Part shown: in pieces, positions 24,442 through 34,212 of the stretch
Layout of the letters: the number at the start of each line of letters is the position of its first letter
Numbering within the stretch: position 1 is the first letter of the stretch
Assembly (NCBI GenBank): GCA_903904855.1
Contig: CAIVEH010000132.1
Coordinates: 1-36,841 of the forward strand
From: an uncultured Bacteroidota bacterium
GTDB taxonomy: Bacteria > Bacteroidota > Bacteroidia > Chitinophagales > Chitinophagaceae
Direction: 5' to 3'
DNA: 36,841 nucleotides
Made by a program: the position numbers and the translations under genes
Notes under the pieces: model-generated
What the model saw: only the letters and a program-made list of their open reading frames with translations
What the model was told of the DNA's origin: nothing
The model's database searches: none

Positions 24442-24978
24442 AACTTTCACTAGATTATCTGCTTACATTGCGGTAATAGTAATAGTTACTTAGCAATACT
24501 ACATCCATCGTGGAGGTATATGTACATAGCCAGAAACAATGCATTAATCATCAGTATACAAATATATATTTATATTATTCTGTTTGCTGTGGCATATAAT
24601 CTCTTATACCTTTTAGGGACCGTTTTTTATTAGAATTGGGCTATAAGGGTTAAAGGGAACGAAAGGGATAATTTGCTTCCTCTTACTAGTAGCATACTGG
24701 TAAACATACAGATAAAGGTAACTTGATACAAGGAATAAAAAATTAAATATTTAATGTAAATTTTAATCCAATAATACTGGTATGAAAGTGTATTATGTCA
24801 CTTTTATCCATAAAACAAACAAATAATATAATCAATACATGGACTACTTTGAAGCAACAAAGTTTTGCCTTTAAATACTGAAATTGTGCTGGTATTATGA
24901 TCACTGTCAATACTCGTCCAAACCATAATCAATTGAATGGAGCAAAATAATAGGGAAATTTGAATAAAATCAACAGTT
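24442..24978. other. 537-nt gap with one candidate small ORF
   Basis: Apart from the 37-codon frame at 24520-24633, this AT-rich stretch shows no frame of note, no strong hairpin and no clear promoter. Confidence 0.5.
24520..24633 (+). CDS. candidate 37-aa membrane miniprotein
   Basis: ATG is preceded by GGAGGT (24512-24517), an exact Shine-Dalgarno match and the only one I noticed at a start in this window, though the spacing to ATG is just 2 nt. The product is almost one hydrophobic helix: ALIISIQIYIYIILFAVAYN then LLYLLGTVFY. Bacteroidota rarely depend on Shine-Dalgarno pairing, so the match may be chance. No homologue recognised. Confidence 0.35.
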   Translation: MYIARNNALIISIQIYIYIILFAVAYNLLYLLGTVFY

Positions 24979-25149
24979 ATGTATCAGCAGAATAAAGAAC
25001 CAGAAATAAAACCAGCACCACACAGTCCCGAAATAAAACCTGTAGCACCAGATTTTCCCCTACAAACCCCACAGCCTGGTATTATGCCGCAACACGATCC
25101 TAATCCAGCTACCAGGCCAGCTGAGGTGCCGCCGGGGAAAAGGAATTAA
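24979..25149 (+). CDS. 56-aa proline-rich small protein
   Basis: Fifteen prolines in 56 residues, with EPEIKPAP and SPEIKPVAP as near-repeats, then TPQPG, DPNPATRP and a basic end PPGKRN. No signal peptide or membrane segment. Short PEIKP-type proline-rich proteins are common in Bacteroidota (my recollection, not verified here) and have no assigned function. Coding composition is clear: G+C is far above the flanking gaps, and frame-specific codon use fits. No promoter box found. Confidence 0.65.
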   Translation: MYQQNKEPEIKPAPHSPEIKPVAPDFPLQTPQPGIMPQHDPNPATRPAEVPPGKRN

Positions 25150-25405
25150 TGTGCATGATATATTGTTTTAGTGAAGCAATGGGTTATCCAATCTGTTGCT
25201 GATTTCCATTAAATCTTTGGTTCAGGGATAACAATATCACAAATTGCGAATGGTTTGATAAAAATATTTTGAAGATACTTATGGAATATCTGATATAAAC
25301 TATCTTTATCTCAATTGCCTGAAGAATACATAGCAGTTTGGACATGGAGAATAAGCGCTACATCTGCTACCTTTTTTTTCGGCATTTATACTTAAACGCT
25401 TTTCA

Positions 25406-26944
25406 ATGACCAAAAAACACATGTTGGCTTTATGCCTGATCGTGATAGCCTTTGCGCAATGCGGCACCCATCCTCAAAACCTTTTATTAAATGCCGATCA
25501 GTTACACTCTCAGTTTTATTCAATAGATATCACCAGGGACACAATTATCCATACAAGCAAAGGCGCCCTGATAAAAATCCCGAAGGGATCATTGCAATCC
25601 GATGGCACTGCCAAAGTAAAACTTGAAGTAAAAGAAGCCTATTCCATAGCCGATATGATATTGGGCGGACTTACTACCAAAGAAGGTAAAGCCCTGCTGA
25701 GCAGCGGGGGTATGATTTACATTAATCCAGCAGATCAAAATGTAAAAATCTTACAGCACATTTCCATCTCCATCCCCACAAATTACCAGCAGGAAGGAAT
25801 GAATATGTATAATGGCGAAAAAAAGCCCGATGGCACCATCGACTGGAAAGATCCGAAGCCCCTGTCCAAGCCAGATCTGCCCGATACGCTTGCAAAAGGC
25901 AAAGCCTTATTTATGAGCAATTGTGCCGCCTGCCACAATCCGGTGAAGGATGCCACTGGCCCTGCCCTGGCATACCTCGATAAGCGCAGGGATTGGAAAT
26001 GGCTCACCCACTTTGTGCGAAATTCATCAGAGATGATTGCCAATGGAGACCCTCTTGCCAATTGTATCTATAGGCTGTATAACAAAACTGCCAAAACCGC
26101 ATTTCCTCAGCTTACCGATGAAGAAATTCACCGCATATTTGATTATGTAGATTACCAGGCAAGAAATATTGATCCTACCACATTACCAGACTTTAAAAAG
26201 TCATTCGACAGTTGCCTGATGTATATGAACCTAATGTATCAGCTTAAAAATTCCAGGGACAGCCTGATTATTGAAAATGGAAAACAGGTGGTTATTGAAC
26301 GGATAAATCCAGATGGTACACTTGGTGGTATTGGGGCCAGAAATGAAAATGGCCCAGGTTTTAAACCAGAGAATATGGTCATCCCGGCAAACAACTATGC
26401 TGAATATTACCAGTTCAACATTAAAGTATTTGGCTGGTTCAATGTGGATGTATTGTTCAGGGATCTTCCCGGATTTGCAAATAGTATGCTTACGGTTCCT
26501 GTTATTGGTGAATTCAGGGATAATCTGAACATCTATCTGGTGATCCCTTCTTATAAAGTTTTTGTACCCGGAGGGCCCGTGGCAGGTAAAACCGATGAAT
26601 ATGCCTTCTTCACTGATGACGGGCAAACACCACTTCCTCAAAATGCCAAAGCATATATAATAGCCATAGGCGACTACAAAGGCCAGGTGTGGTATGGACA
26701 TACAGAATTTACAACCAGCCTGAAACAATCACCACAAATTCAGTTAACTGCAATGACCAAGGAACAAATGAACGAAGAGGTCAAAAAACTGGACATTCCC
26801 GAAATCAAGATAACAGCAAAAGATTTAAAAAATGCAGCCCAGATCCGGAAAATAGATGCCAAACTCAGTGAATTGGAAAAACTGAAACCCAAAGGCTGTG
26901 ATTGTAATTGTTTGCAGCTGACGGATAGTACATCGGTAGAATAA
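25406..26944 (+). CDS. cytochrome c domain lipoprotein with N-terminal beta domain
   Basis: Lipobox FAQC with Cys 19. Residues about 40-125 look like a ZU5-type beta domain (SKGALIKIPKGSL, VKLEVKEAYSIADMIL, LLSSGGMIYINP). A single cytochrome c domain follows, with GKALFMSNCAACHNP (heme Cys 173 and 176, His 177), GPAL at 185-188 and a possible distal Met in the SSEMI segment (about 213), ending near 255. The C-terminal 250 residues form beta-rich repeats of unknown family and end in CDCNC. Presumably an electron carrier or sensor in the periplasm, attached to a membrane. No oxidase gene adjoins it. Confidence 0.87.
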   Translation: MTKKHMLALCLIVIAFAQCGTHPQNLLLNADQLHSQFYSIDITRDTIIHTSKGALIKIPKGSLQSDGTAKVKLEVKEAYSIADMILGGLTTKEGKALLSSGGMIYINPADQNVKILQHISISIPTNYQQEGMNMYNGEKKPDGTIDWKDPKPLSKPDLPDTLAKGKALFMSNCAACHNPVKDATGPALAYLDKRRDWKWLTHFVRNSSEMIANGDPLANCIYRLYNKTAKTAFPQLTDEEIHRIFDYVDYQARNIDPTTLPDFKKSFDSCLMYMNLMYQLKNSRDSLIIENGKQVVIERINPDGTLGGIGARNENGPGFKPENMVIPANNYAEYYQFNIKVFGWFNVDVLFRDLPGFANSMLTVPVIGEFRDNLNIYLVIPSYKVFVPGGPVAGKTDEYAFFTDDGQTPLPQNAKAYIIAIGDYKGQVWYGHTEFTTSLKQSPQIQLTAMTKEQMNEEVKKLDIPEIKITAKDLKNAAQIRKIDAKLSELEKLKPKGCDCNCLQLTDSTSVE

Positions 26945-26950
26945 TAAACT

Positions 26951-26978
26951 TATCTCCTATCTCCTATCACTTATCACT
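26951..26978. repeat. heptad array at a convergent gene junction
   Basis: Four 7-bp words in tandem: TATCTCC, TATCTCC, TATCACT, TATCACT. The array fills the gap after the cytochrome gene and overlaps the stop codon of the prolyl oligopeptidase gene (26974-26976). Confidence 0.75.
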
Positions 26979-29085
26979 TATACCCCACCCCCATATTCCA
27001 GAACAGAAAAGCCCATTTATCGGCCTGCTCCGCTATAATCATATCGGTGGGCTTACCTGCGCCATGACCCGCCTTGGTTTCTATGCGAATCAATACAGGA
27101 TTTTTGCAGGTCTGCCCGGCCTGCAGGCCAGCTGCAAATTTGAACGAATGTGCAGGTACCACCCTGTCGTCATGATCGCCGGTGGTAACCAGGGTTGCCG
27201 GGTAGCATTTTTTCTTCGCGTTGTGCACCGGTGAATAATGATAGAGGTATTCGAACATTTCTTTGCTGTCTTCGGCAGTGCCATAATCATAGCTCCAGCC
27301 AGCGCCGGCTGTAAACTTATTATACCGCAACATATCCATTACCCCTACTGCAGGGAAGCATACTTTGTATAGGTCGGGACGCTGGGTCATACAAGCGCCA
27401 ACCAGCAAGCCTCCGTTCGATCCGCCTGAAATAGCAAGGTATTCCTTTGATGTATATTTTTCCTTAATCAGGTATTCCCCAGCAGCAATAAAGTCGTTGA
27501 ACACATTTTGCTTCTTCATTTTTATACCTGCATTGTGCCATTTGTCGCCATACTCGCCACCACCCCTAAGGTTAGCCACAGCATAAATGCCGCCTTGCTC
27601 CATAAATACAATATTGCTGGTACTGAATGATGGCGTGAGGCTGATGTTGAACCCACCATAGCCATACAGCATTACCGGGTTCTTACCATTCAGTTTCATA
27701 CCCTTTTTATAGGTAATAATCATGGGTATCTTCTCCCCGTCTTTCGATTTGTAAAACAACTGCTTGCTCTCATAATCCTTAGGCTCAAACTTCACACCCG
27801 AAGTTTTGTAAACTGTTGATAGTCCTGATTTAATATCATACTTGAAAATGGTAGAAGGATAAACATAAGAGGTGTATGTATAATATGTTTCCATTTCCGC
27901 CATCTTGCCACCATATCCTCCTGCTGTGCCCAATCCCGGCAGTGCAATAGCCTTTTCCTTTTTACCATCCAGGCTGTACTGGTATACTTTCGAAACAGCA
28001 TCTTCAATATAATGGGCAAAAAGTTTCTTTCCACAGGTAGATATTGAAAGGGGGAATTTAGTTTCGGGTATAAGCACCTTCCAGTGTTCTTTGGAGGGTG
28101 TGGCAGCATCGGTTACAACCAGTTTCCGGTTTGGCGCATCCTGATTGGTGGTAATATACAGCTTGCCTTTATCGGTAAATGCAATATCCTGCTCATGGTC
28201 GAACCCGGTTACTATCGGCACTATCGGGGCGTTCTTATTGGTCAGGTCCTGTATGTATAGTTCATTGCCATAAGTGGCATTGGCTGCGCTTATTACCAGG
28301 TAGTTTTCATCTTCTGTTACACCACCTCCAATATACCTTCTTGGTGTTTCCTCCCCGCCAAATATCAGTTTATCATCGCTTTGAGGTGTACCCAGCTTAT
28401 GGTAATATAGTTTGTGCACCTGAGTCTTTTCACTCAGTTCACTACCCTTTGGCTTGTCATAGCTACTGTAATAAAATCCGTCGTTATGCAGCCACGATAG
28501 CCCGCTGAATTTCACATCGCGTAGCGTATCATCCATTTTCTTGCCGGTTTTGGTATCTATCACTATTACCTTGCGCCAGTCGCTTCCGCCTTCACTTATC
28601 TGGTAAGCAGCCAGCGATCCGTCTTTAGTAAACTCTATTCCCTGTAGCGAAGTTGTTCCGTCCTTAGAGAATTTATTAGGATCCAGGAACACTTCAGGCT
28701 CAGCGCTCCCAATCTGGCGGTAAAGAACGCTCTGGTTTTGTAATCCGTCATTTTTATAGAAATAAGTATAGGCTCCTTCTTTGAATGGCGCTGTATACTT
28801 GGCATAGTTCCACAATTCAGTAAGCCTGTTCTTTATTGCATCGCTGAAGGGTATATGACTGATATATTCACTGGTTACCTTATTCTCCTCCACTACCCAG
28901 TTCTTAGTTTCCTCACTCCGGTCATCTTCCAGCCATCTGTGTGGGTCACTTACTTTTGTCCCGAAATATTCATCTATCTGGTCACCCTTTTTGGTATCGG
29001 GATATTTGCCTGTAAAATTGGTCTGCTGTGCATGCGCTGATAATATTGTCATAAGAAAAAGTGTACAAAATACTGGTAATTTCAT
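26974..29085 (-). CDS. prolyl oligopeptidase (S9A), exported
   Basis: Serine peptidase that cleaves short peptides after proline. Start ATG 29085 gives the signal peptide MKLPVFCTLFLMTILSAHAQ; an open frame continues 35 codons further up but lacks a sensible start. Seen: an N-terminal propeller part (about 40-430), then the alpha/beta hydrolase domain with S556 in GGSNGGLL, Asp in GDHDDRVVP (about 639) and H674 in KAGHGAG. The length of 703 aa is typical. Probably periplasmic peptide catabolism. It is divergent from the TamB-like gene and convergent with the cytochrome gene. Confidence 0.94.
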   Translation of the reverse strand: MKLPVFCTLFLMTILSAHAQQTNFTGKYPDTKKGDQIDEYFGTKVSDPHRWLEDDRSEETKNWVVEENKVTSEYISHIPFSDAIKNRLTELWNYAKYTAPFKEGAYTYFYKNDGLQNQSVLYRQIGSAEPEVFLDPNKFSKDGTTSLQGIEFTKDGSLAAYQISEGGSDWRKVIVIDTKTGKKMDDTLRDVKFSGLSWLHNDGFYYSSYDKPKGSELSEKTQVHKLYYHKLGTPQSDDKLIFGGEETPRRYIGGGVTEDENYLVISAANATYGNELYIQDLTNKNAPIVPIVTGFDHEQDIAFTDKGKLYITTNQDAPNRKLVVTDAATPSKEHWKVLIPETKFPLSISTCGKKLFAHYIEDAVSKVYQYSLDGKKEKAIALPGLGTAGGYGGKMAEMETYYTYTSYVYPSTIFKYDIKSGLSTVYKTSGVKFEPKDYESKQLFYKSKDGEKIPMIITYKKGMKLNGKNPVMLYGYGGFNISLTPSFSTSNIVFMEQGGIYAVANLRGGGEYGDKWHNAGIKMKKQNVFNDFIAAGEYLIKEKYTSKEYLAISGGSNGGLLVGACMTQRPDLYKVCFPAVGVMDMLRYNKFTAGAGWSYDYGTAEDSKEMFEYLYHYSPVHNAKKKCYPATLVTTGDHDDRVVPAHSFKFAAGLQAGQTCKNPVLIRIETKAGHGAGKPTDMIIAEQADKWAFLFWNMGVGYK

Positions 29086-29295
29086 TATAGTAAATTTTAT
29101 GGTGTTTAACTTTAAAGGGCCTGAAATTAAGCGTATTTTATGATTTATCGGTAATTCAAAAAAACGGCTTGAAAAACTGCCTTCTGGCAATACATTTTTT
29201 ATGCAGTTTGCCCTTGCAATCTTATCATTTTATGCATAAACAAGTTAATTAAAATGTTTAACACTATATTGTCCCTGACTTCTGGTTATTAGGAT

Positions 29296-29303
29296 TAATT
29301 TTG
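29296..29303 (+). promoter_or_regulatory. -7 box of the TamB-like gene
   Basis: TAATTTTG fits TAnnTTTG and sits just 10 nt before the in-frame CTG at 29314, again implying a very short leader. Confidence 0.5.
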
Positions 29304-29313
29304 CACCTGATAA

Positions 29314-32300
29314 CTGATAGAAAACTATCTGAAACGCTTTTTAAAAATAGTACGTAATACAGTAATCATTTTAATTTTACTGCTGGTTACGATAGCTGTA
29401 CTGGTGAATTATACACCGGTCCAAAATTACCTTGCCCGTAAGGCAGCTTCAATACTATCCGAAAAACTGAAAACAAAGGTAACAGTTGCCCATATCCGTA
29501 TAGATTTTCTGAGCCACCTTTTAATACAGGGAGTATATGTTGAAAGCCAGGAACACGATACGCTACTTTATGCAGGCGAAGCTCAGATAAGAATAACTGA
29601 TTGGTTTGTTTTCGTTCATAAACCGGTAATCCATTATTTAGGATTAAAAAACACCTTTGTTAACCTCAGCCGCGGTGCACACTCAAATGTGTGGAATTAT
29701 GATTTTATTGCTGATGCCTTCAGCTCTGATAAAAAAAGTTCAGGGGGAAGCCAATTTGAATTCGACCTGAAGAAAGCAGAACTGGAAAAGGTCCGGTTTT
29801 TCATGGATGATAAGTGGAGAGGTGAAGACATTCATATAGATGCAGGAGGCTTAACGCTGAATGCTGATGATATTGATTTCAATAAGAAACACATTAATCT
29901 GGAAGATATCGATATCAAAAACTCTGACGTTTCGCTTAATGAATATAAAGCCGGCCATCCGCCCCGGCCTCATACAGATAGTCTGACACCTACTTTTGAT
30001 AGTACTCCTTTCAACCCGGGTAAATGGACAGTAAAATTAAATACTATCAATTTAGCCAGTTGTTCATTTCATTTAACAGGCGATAACAAAATTCCTGTGC
30101 CAGACCTGTTTGATGAAAATCACCTCGCAATTACAAATGTAAAAGCAAGTGTCAACACTGTTAAAATTATCGGGGATACTATTTCCGGCAACGTTACCAG
30201 CATATTTGCACATGAAAGATGCGGGCTGGAAATAAGGAAGATGAAGAGTAAAGTATCGGTATCGCCCGTTGCCTCAATATGTTCCGATCTCTATCTTGAA
30301 ACCAACAATAGCAAGATCAGGAATTATTATGCTATGCATTATAAGCACTTCCCTGATTTTCTGGAATATATCGACAAAGTAACAATGGTTGGCCGGATGG
30401 ATGATGCTGTTGCCGACATAAAAGACATAGCTTATTTCGCAACTCAATTAAAGAAATTTCCTCCCATTACTTTCCGTGTAAAAGGCGAAGGTAGTGGCAC
30501 CGTAGCCAACCTGAGCGCTCATAATCTGATTGTCAGTGATGGAAATTCAGTTTTTAATGGCAATATCAGCATGAAAGGGCTGCCGGATATTTACAAAACA
30601 TACATTACGTGGACCGATGGTAAACTTGTAACTAATGGCCAGGGAATCCTGAGGTATGCACCAGGCTTAAGAAACAGCCAGGATGTAGACCTGGAAGACC
30701 TTACCTATGCTGTTTTTACCGGAAAATATACTGGCTACATTGAGAATTTCGCTGTGAAAGGTATTGTGAATACTAATATGGGTTTAGTTACAGCGGATGT
30801 AAAAATGAATATGCCCGGCTTTAGCATACATTCAGTTCAGTATTCTGGGGCTGTTACTACCACTGATTTTCAGATAGGGACCCTGTTAAAACAACCTCTG
30901 CTGGGTAGTGTTAGCCTGAATGAGCAGGTATCAGGCACTTCATTCGATCCGGGCGAAGGAGTATTGAATCTGAATGGAATAATCAGCACACTGACATTAA
31001 ACAAATATACTTACCACAATATAAGCACTAATGGTGTACTGGCTAAAAAACAATTCAAAGGCAACATATTGGTCGATGATTCTAACCTTGCTCTTCAGTT
31101 TGATGGGGATGTCAATTTCGCAAATAAAAATGTCGTAATCAAGGCTGTAGCTCATTTGCTTGGGAGCAACTTCAAGGCCATGAACCTTACATCAGATCTG
31201 ATAACAGCAACTGCAGATTTCGACCTTAATTGCACTGGTAGCAACATCGACAATTTCTCCGGTTATGCTTTGTTGAACAATATATCCATAAAGCGTGATG
31301 CCAAGAGGCTGGCAATTGACTCAGTTTTACTCAATTCAACTGGCGACAGTCTGAACAAAATACTCACAATACAAAGCAATGCGGTACTAGCCACAATAAA
31401 TGGTAATTACCGATTGAGCAAACTGGCAACTTCAGTACAGTTCTACCTTTCCAGGTATATTCCCAATTATATTAAAGTGCCTGAAAAAGATGCTCCTGAC
31501 CAGAATTTCACTTTCAAAGTGAAGACTTATGTTATTGATAGTATTCTGGCTATTGCTTCCCCCCTCTTCCGTGGATTTGATTCTGCAGTAATCAGCGGGT
31601 CTTTGAACACTACTAATAAAAAATTATTACTCAACGTCACTGTGCCTTATGGCAGTATTGGAAATGTGCGTATGAGTAACATATTTGTTGAAGGTGAAGG
31701 TGACCTGGTCTCGCTTGGACTGAGTACCAATATTGACAATGTATCAATTGCCGACAGTATGATTAATGGATCGCTAAGTGTAACCACTACCGTTGGCAAT
31801 GATTCTGTTGATTTTACAATTGCCACCAGTTCCGCGGATTCCGGTTCAGCTCTTACGCTCAATGGACATATTTTTGCTTTTAAAGATTCATTATTCCTCA
31901 ACATGATGCCATCACGGTTCTGGCTTAATAAAACGGAATGGAATATACCCGGTGGTAAAGTTGCCTACAGCGATAAATATCTCCAGATAGATGGACTGAC
32001 CCTTAATTCCGGTTTGCAGAAAATTTCAGTTTCCACACAACTTTCGAGTAATGACAGAAACATTCTTATTAACAATGAAAACCTTGACCTAGGGCAATTA
32101 GGTTCCTGGGCCGGTATCGCTGCCTACCAGCCAGATGGCCGGCTGAGCGGCACAATTTCTGTCAATAAAGTTTTCAATCACCCGCATATTGCCACCCATT
32201 TGCTGGCAACCGGGGTGTTGCTGGGTGCAGATACCGTAGGCACTATAAACATAACAGGAGATTATGACATAACCGGCAAACTGGTCACCTTCGATCCTCA

Positions 32301-34125
32301 GTCTGGCATCTATCGCGATAATTCATCGGTGGTTGCATCAGGTTCTATTTCGTTTGATAGTTCATCGCACCAAAAGCTGGATGGAAAAATTGAATTCAAT
32401 AAGGCTCTGGTAACCTGGGCTGATCCTTTTCTTTCCGGGATTATGAGCCATTTAACTGGTACAGTCGATGGAGCAGTGAGTTTCAAAGGCACCTCTTTTG
32501 AACCTGAAATGGACGGAAATCTTAAGTTGCATAATGGTGGGTTCAAAATAGATTACATGGGCTGCAGTTACACAATTCCCGCAGCCGAGGTTCACATTGA
32601 TAATAAGGTGATCAGCTTTGGGAAAGTTACCGCATATGATTCCTATAAAAATACAGCTTACTTAACAGGAAGGTTCACACACAACCTTTTCAGGAAAATG
32701 AAAATGGCCCTAAAAGTAACAACTGATAAATTTGAAATCCTTAACCTTGGTGTTAATGACAATAACCTGTTTTACGGCAATATAATTGGAGGTCTGGATT
32801 CCTTTACTATTTCGGGCCCATTCGACAATATTCTGCTCAATGCTTATAATGCAGTACCCGCTGCCAAATCCAGGCTTTATATACCTGAAACATCTTCTGC
32901 CAGCTCAGCGGCATCTTATACATTTGCATCATTTAAAGTTTATGGTAAGACACAAGATAAGTTAATTCAAAAAAGCAGAAGTAAAATAAGCATTGGTATT
33001 GACGCCAATGTTAACTCACTACTCGAAACTCATATTATACTTGATCCTTCTTCTGGTGATGAAATTATGGCAAAAGGTAATGGGCAAATCAGCCTGATTA
33101 TCCCCCCTAATAACGATATCAGTATGAATGGTACCTATACTGTCGAAAACGGGCAGTATCTCTATACTTTTAAAACACTTAGATTTCAAAGAATATTCAG
33201 GCTGAATCCTGGTGGTAATATTACATTCAACGGCCCCTTCAGTCAGACCAGCGTTAATGTGGATGCCGTTTATGCTATTAAAGCCAGGCTATTCGATATG
33301 CTGAGCGACGATGATAAAAAGGTACTACAGGGAAATGACAAAACTGATGCGCTCATTCCGCAGTTAGTAGATGTTATTATGCATATGAACGGATTTCTCA
33401 GCAGCCCAAAACTTACTTTTGACCTTGATCTGGAAGATAAACATTCGCAAGGAACAATGGGTTACCAGATGCTTAGGGTTGTCAATAACGATGACCGGCA
33501 AAAGTTCAACCAGGTTGCTTCCTTACTTGTTATTGGCAACTTTACTTCTCCGGAAGGAATTTTAGGAACTACTGCGCTGACTGGTGCATATAATAATCTG
33601 AGTCAGATTCTTTTAGGTTCTACTTCTACTGCACTAACTAAATATCTGAATAAAATAACCGGCGACAATCAATTGAATATAGATATTAAATATACAAACT
33701 ACAACATTAACGACCCATCATCCACAGCAACAGCTGCTGTTAACCGTAACGAACTGAAGCTAGGGGTAAACAGAAGTTTTTTTAATAACCGGGTACAGGT
33801 AGAATTGGGTGGTACTTCTGATTGGGGGCATCCTGCCAACCAAAGTTCTACAACCAATTTTGACATTACCGGCGACTTCCGCATTCAATATCAGCTCAGC
33901 GAACAGAGTAATCTGCGGGCCAGCGCTTTTCGTACCAGCAACTATGATGTAACCCTGGACAGGGATATTATAAAAGGTGGTTTTGGTATTACCTGGCGAA
34001 AATCATTCGACCGCCTAAACGATTTCTTCAGAGGCTCTAAATTTGCGTTGAAACAGAAACAGCTGGAATTGAAGAATCCGAATCCTGAACAATCGGAAGA
34101 TTCTGTAACTGCTCCAAAACCTTAA
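29314..34125 (+). CDS. tamB: TamB-like translocation and assembly module protein (DUF490)
   Basis: Giant beta-groove protein spanning the periplasm, linked to outer-membrane protein assembly and to lipid transfer between membranes (AsmA-like/TamB superfamily). Seen: a membrane helix TVIILILLLVTIAVLV, then a long beta-rich body, and the DUF490 domain in about the last 450 residues (NGTYTVENGQYLYTFKT, then PKLTFDLDLED, QVASLLVIGNF). The frame before GTG 29404 stays open up to an in-frame TAA at 29311, and it encodes ENYLKRFLKIVRNTV and the helix. Starting at GTG would delete the membrane anchor, so I place the start at or near CTG 29314 (1603 aa). No TamA-like gene adjoins it. Confidence 0.88.
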   Translation: MIENYLKRFLKIVRNTVIILILLLVTIAVLVNYTPVQNYLARKAASILSEKLKTKVTVAHIRIDFLSHLLIQGVYVESQEHDTLLYAGEAQIRITDWFVFVHKPVIHYLGLKNTFVNLSRGAHSNVWNYDFIADAFSSDKKSSGGSQFEFDLKKAELEKVRFFMDDKWRGEDIHIDAGGLTLNADDIDFNKKHINLEDIDIKNSDVSLNEYKAGHPPRPHTDSLTPTFDSTPFNPGKWTVKLNTINLASCSFHLTGDNKIPVPDLFDENHLAITNVKASVNTVKIIGDTISGNVTSIFAHERCGLEIRKMKSKVSVSPVASICSDLYLETNNSKIRNYYAMHYKHFPDFLEYIDKVTMVGRMDDAVADIKDIAYFATQLKKFPPITFRVKGEGSGTVANLSAHNLIVSDGNSVFNGNISMKGLPDIYKTYITWTDGKLVTNGQGILRYAPGLRNSQDVDLEDLTYAVFTGKYTGYIENFAVKGIVNTNMGLVTADVKMNMPGFSIHSVQYSGAVTTTDFQIGTLLKQPLLGSVSLNEQVSGTSFDPGEGVLNLNGIISTLTLNKYTYHNISTNGVLAKKQFKGNILVDDSNLALQFDGDVNFANKNVVIKAVAHLLGSNFKAMNLTSDLITATADFDLNCTGSNIDNFSGYALLNNISIKRDAKRLAIDSVLLNSTGDSLNKILTIQSNAVLATINGNYRLSKLATSVQFYLSRYIPNYIKVPEKDAPDQNFTFKVKTYVIDSILAIASPLFRGFDSAVISGSLNTTNKKLLLNVTVPYGSIGNVRMSNIFVEGEGDLVSLGLSTNIDNVSIADSMINGSLSVTTTVGNDSVDFTIATSSADSGSALTLNGHIFAFKDSLFLNMMPSRFWLNKTEWNIPGGKVAYSDKYLQIDGLTLNSGLQKISVSTQLSSNDRNILINNENLDLGQLGSWAGIAAYQPDGRLSGTISVNKVFNHPHIATHLLATGVLLGADTVGTINITGDYDITGKLVTFDPQSGIYRDNSSVVASGSISFDSSSHQKLDGKIEFNKALVTWADPFLSGIMSHLTGTVDGAVSFKGTSFEPEMDGNLKLHNGGFKIDYMGCSYTIPAAEVHIDNKVISFGKVTAYDSYKNTAYLTGRFTHNLFRKMKMALKVTTDKFEILNLGVNDNNLFYGNIIGGLDSFTISGPFDNILLNAYNAVPAAKSRLYIPETSSASSAASYTFASFKVYGKTQDKLIQKSRSKISIGIDANVNSLLETHIILDPSSGDEIMAKGNGQISLIIPPNNDISMNGTYTVENGQYLYTFKTLRFQRIFRLNPGGNITFNGPFSQTSVNVDAVYAIKARLFDMLSDDDKKVLQGNDKTDALIPQLVDVIMHMNGFLSSPKLTFDLDLEDKHSQGTMGYQMLRVVNNDDRQKFNQVASLLVIGNFTSPEGILGTTALTGAYNNLSQILLGSTSTALTKYLNKITGDNQLNIDIKYTNYNINDPSSTATAAVNRNELKLGVNRSFFNNRVQVELGGTSDWGHPANQSSTTNFDITGDFRIQYQLSEQSNLRASAFRTSNYDVTLDRDIIKGGFGITWRKSFDRLNDFFRGSKFALKQKQLELKNPNPEQSEDSVTAPKP

Positions 34126-34212
34126 GGGCCTGAACCATTAAGCATTTGTGCATGAGATACATGATAGGTTGTTAATAGTAGTATTCAATCCCCCTCTCCT
34201 GGTCAGGATTTT

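Noticed and set aside
29086-29190. Longer N-terminus for the prolyl oligopeptidase (35 extra residues)
   Set aside because: It begins at a TTG, places the signal peptide internally, and the extra residues look non-coding.
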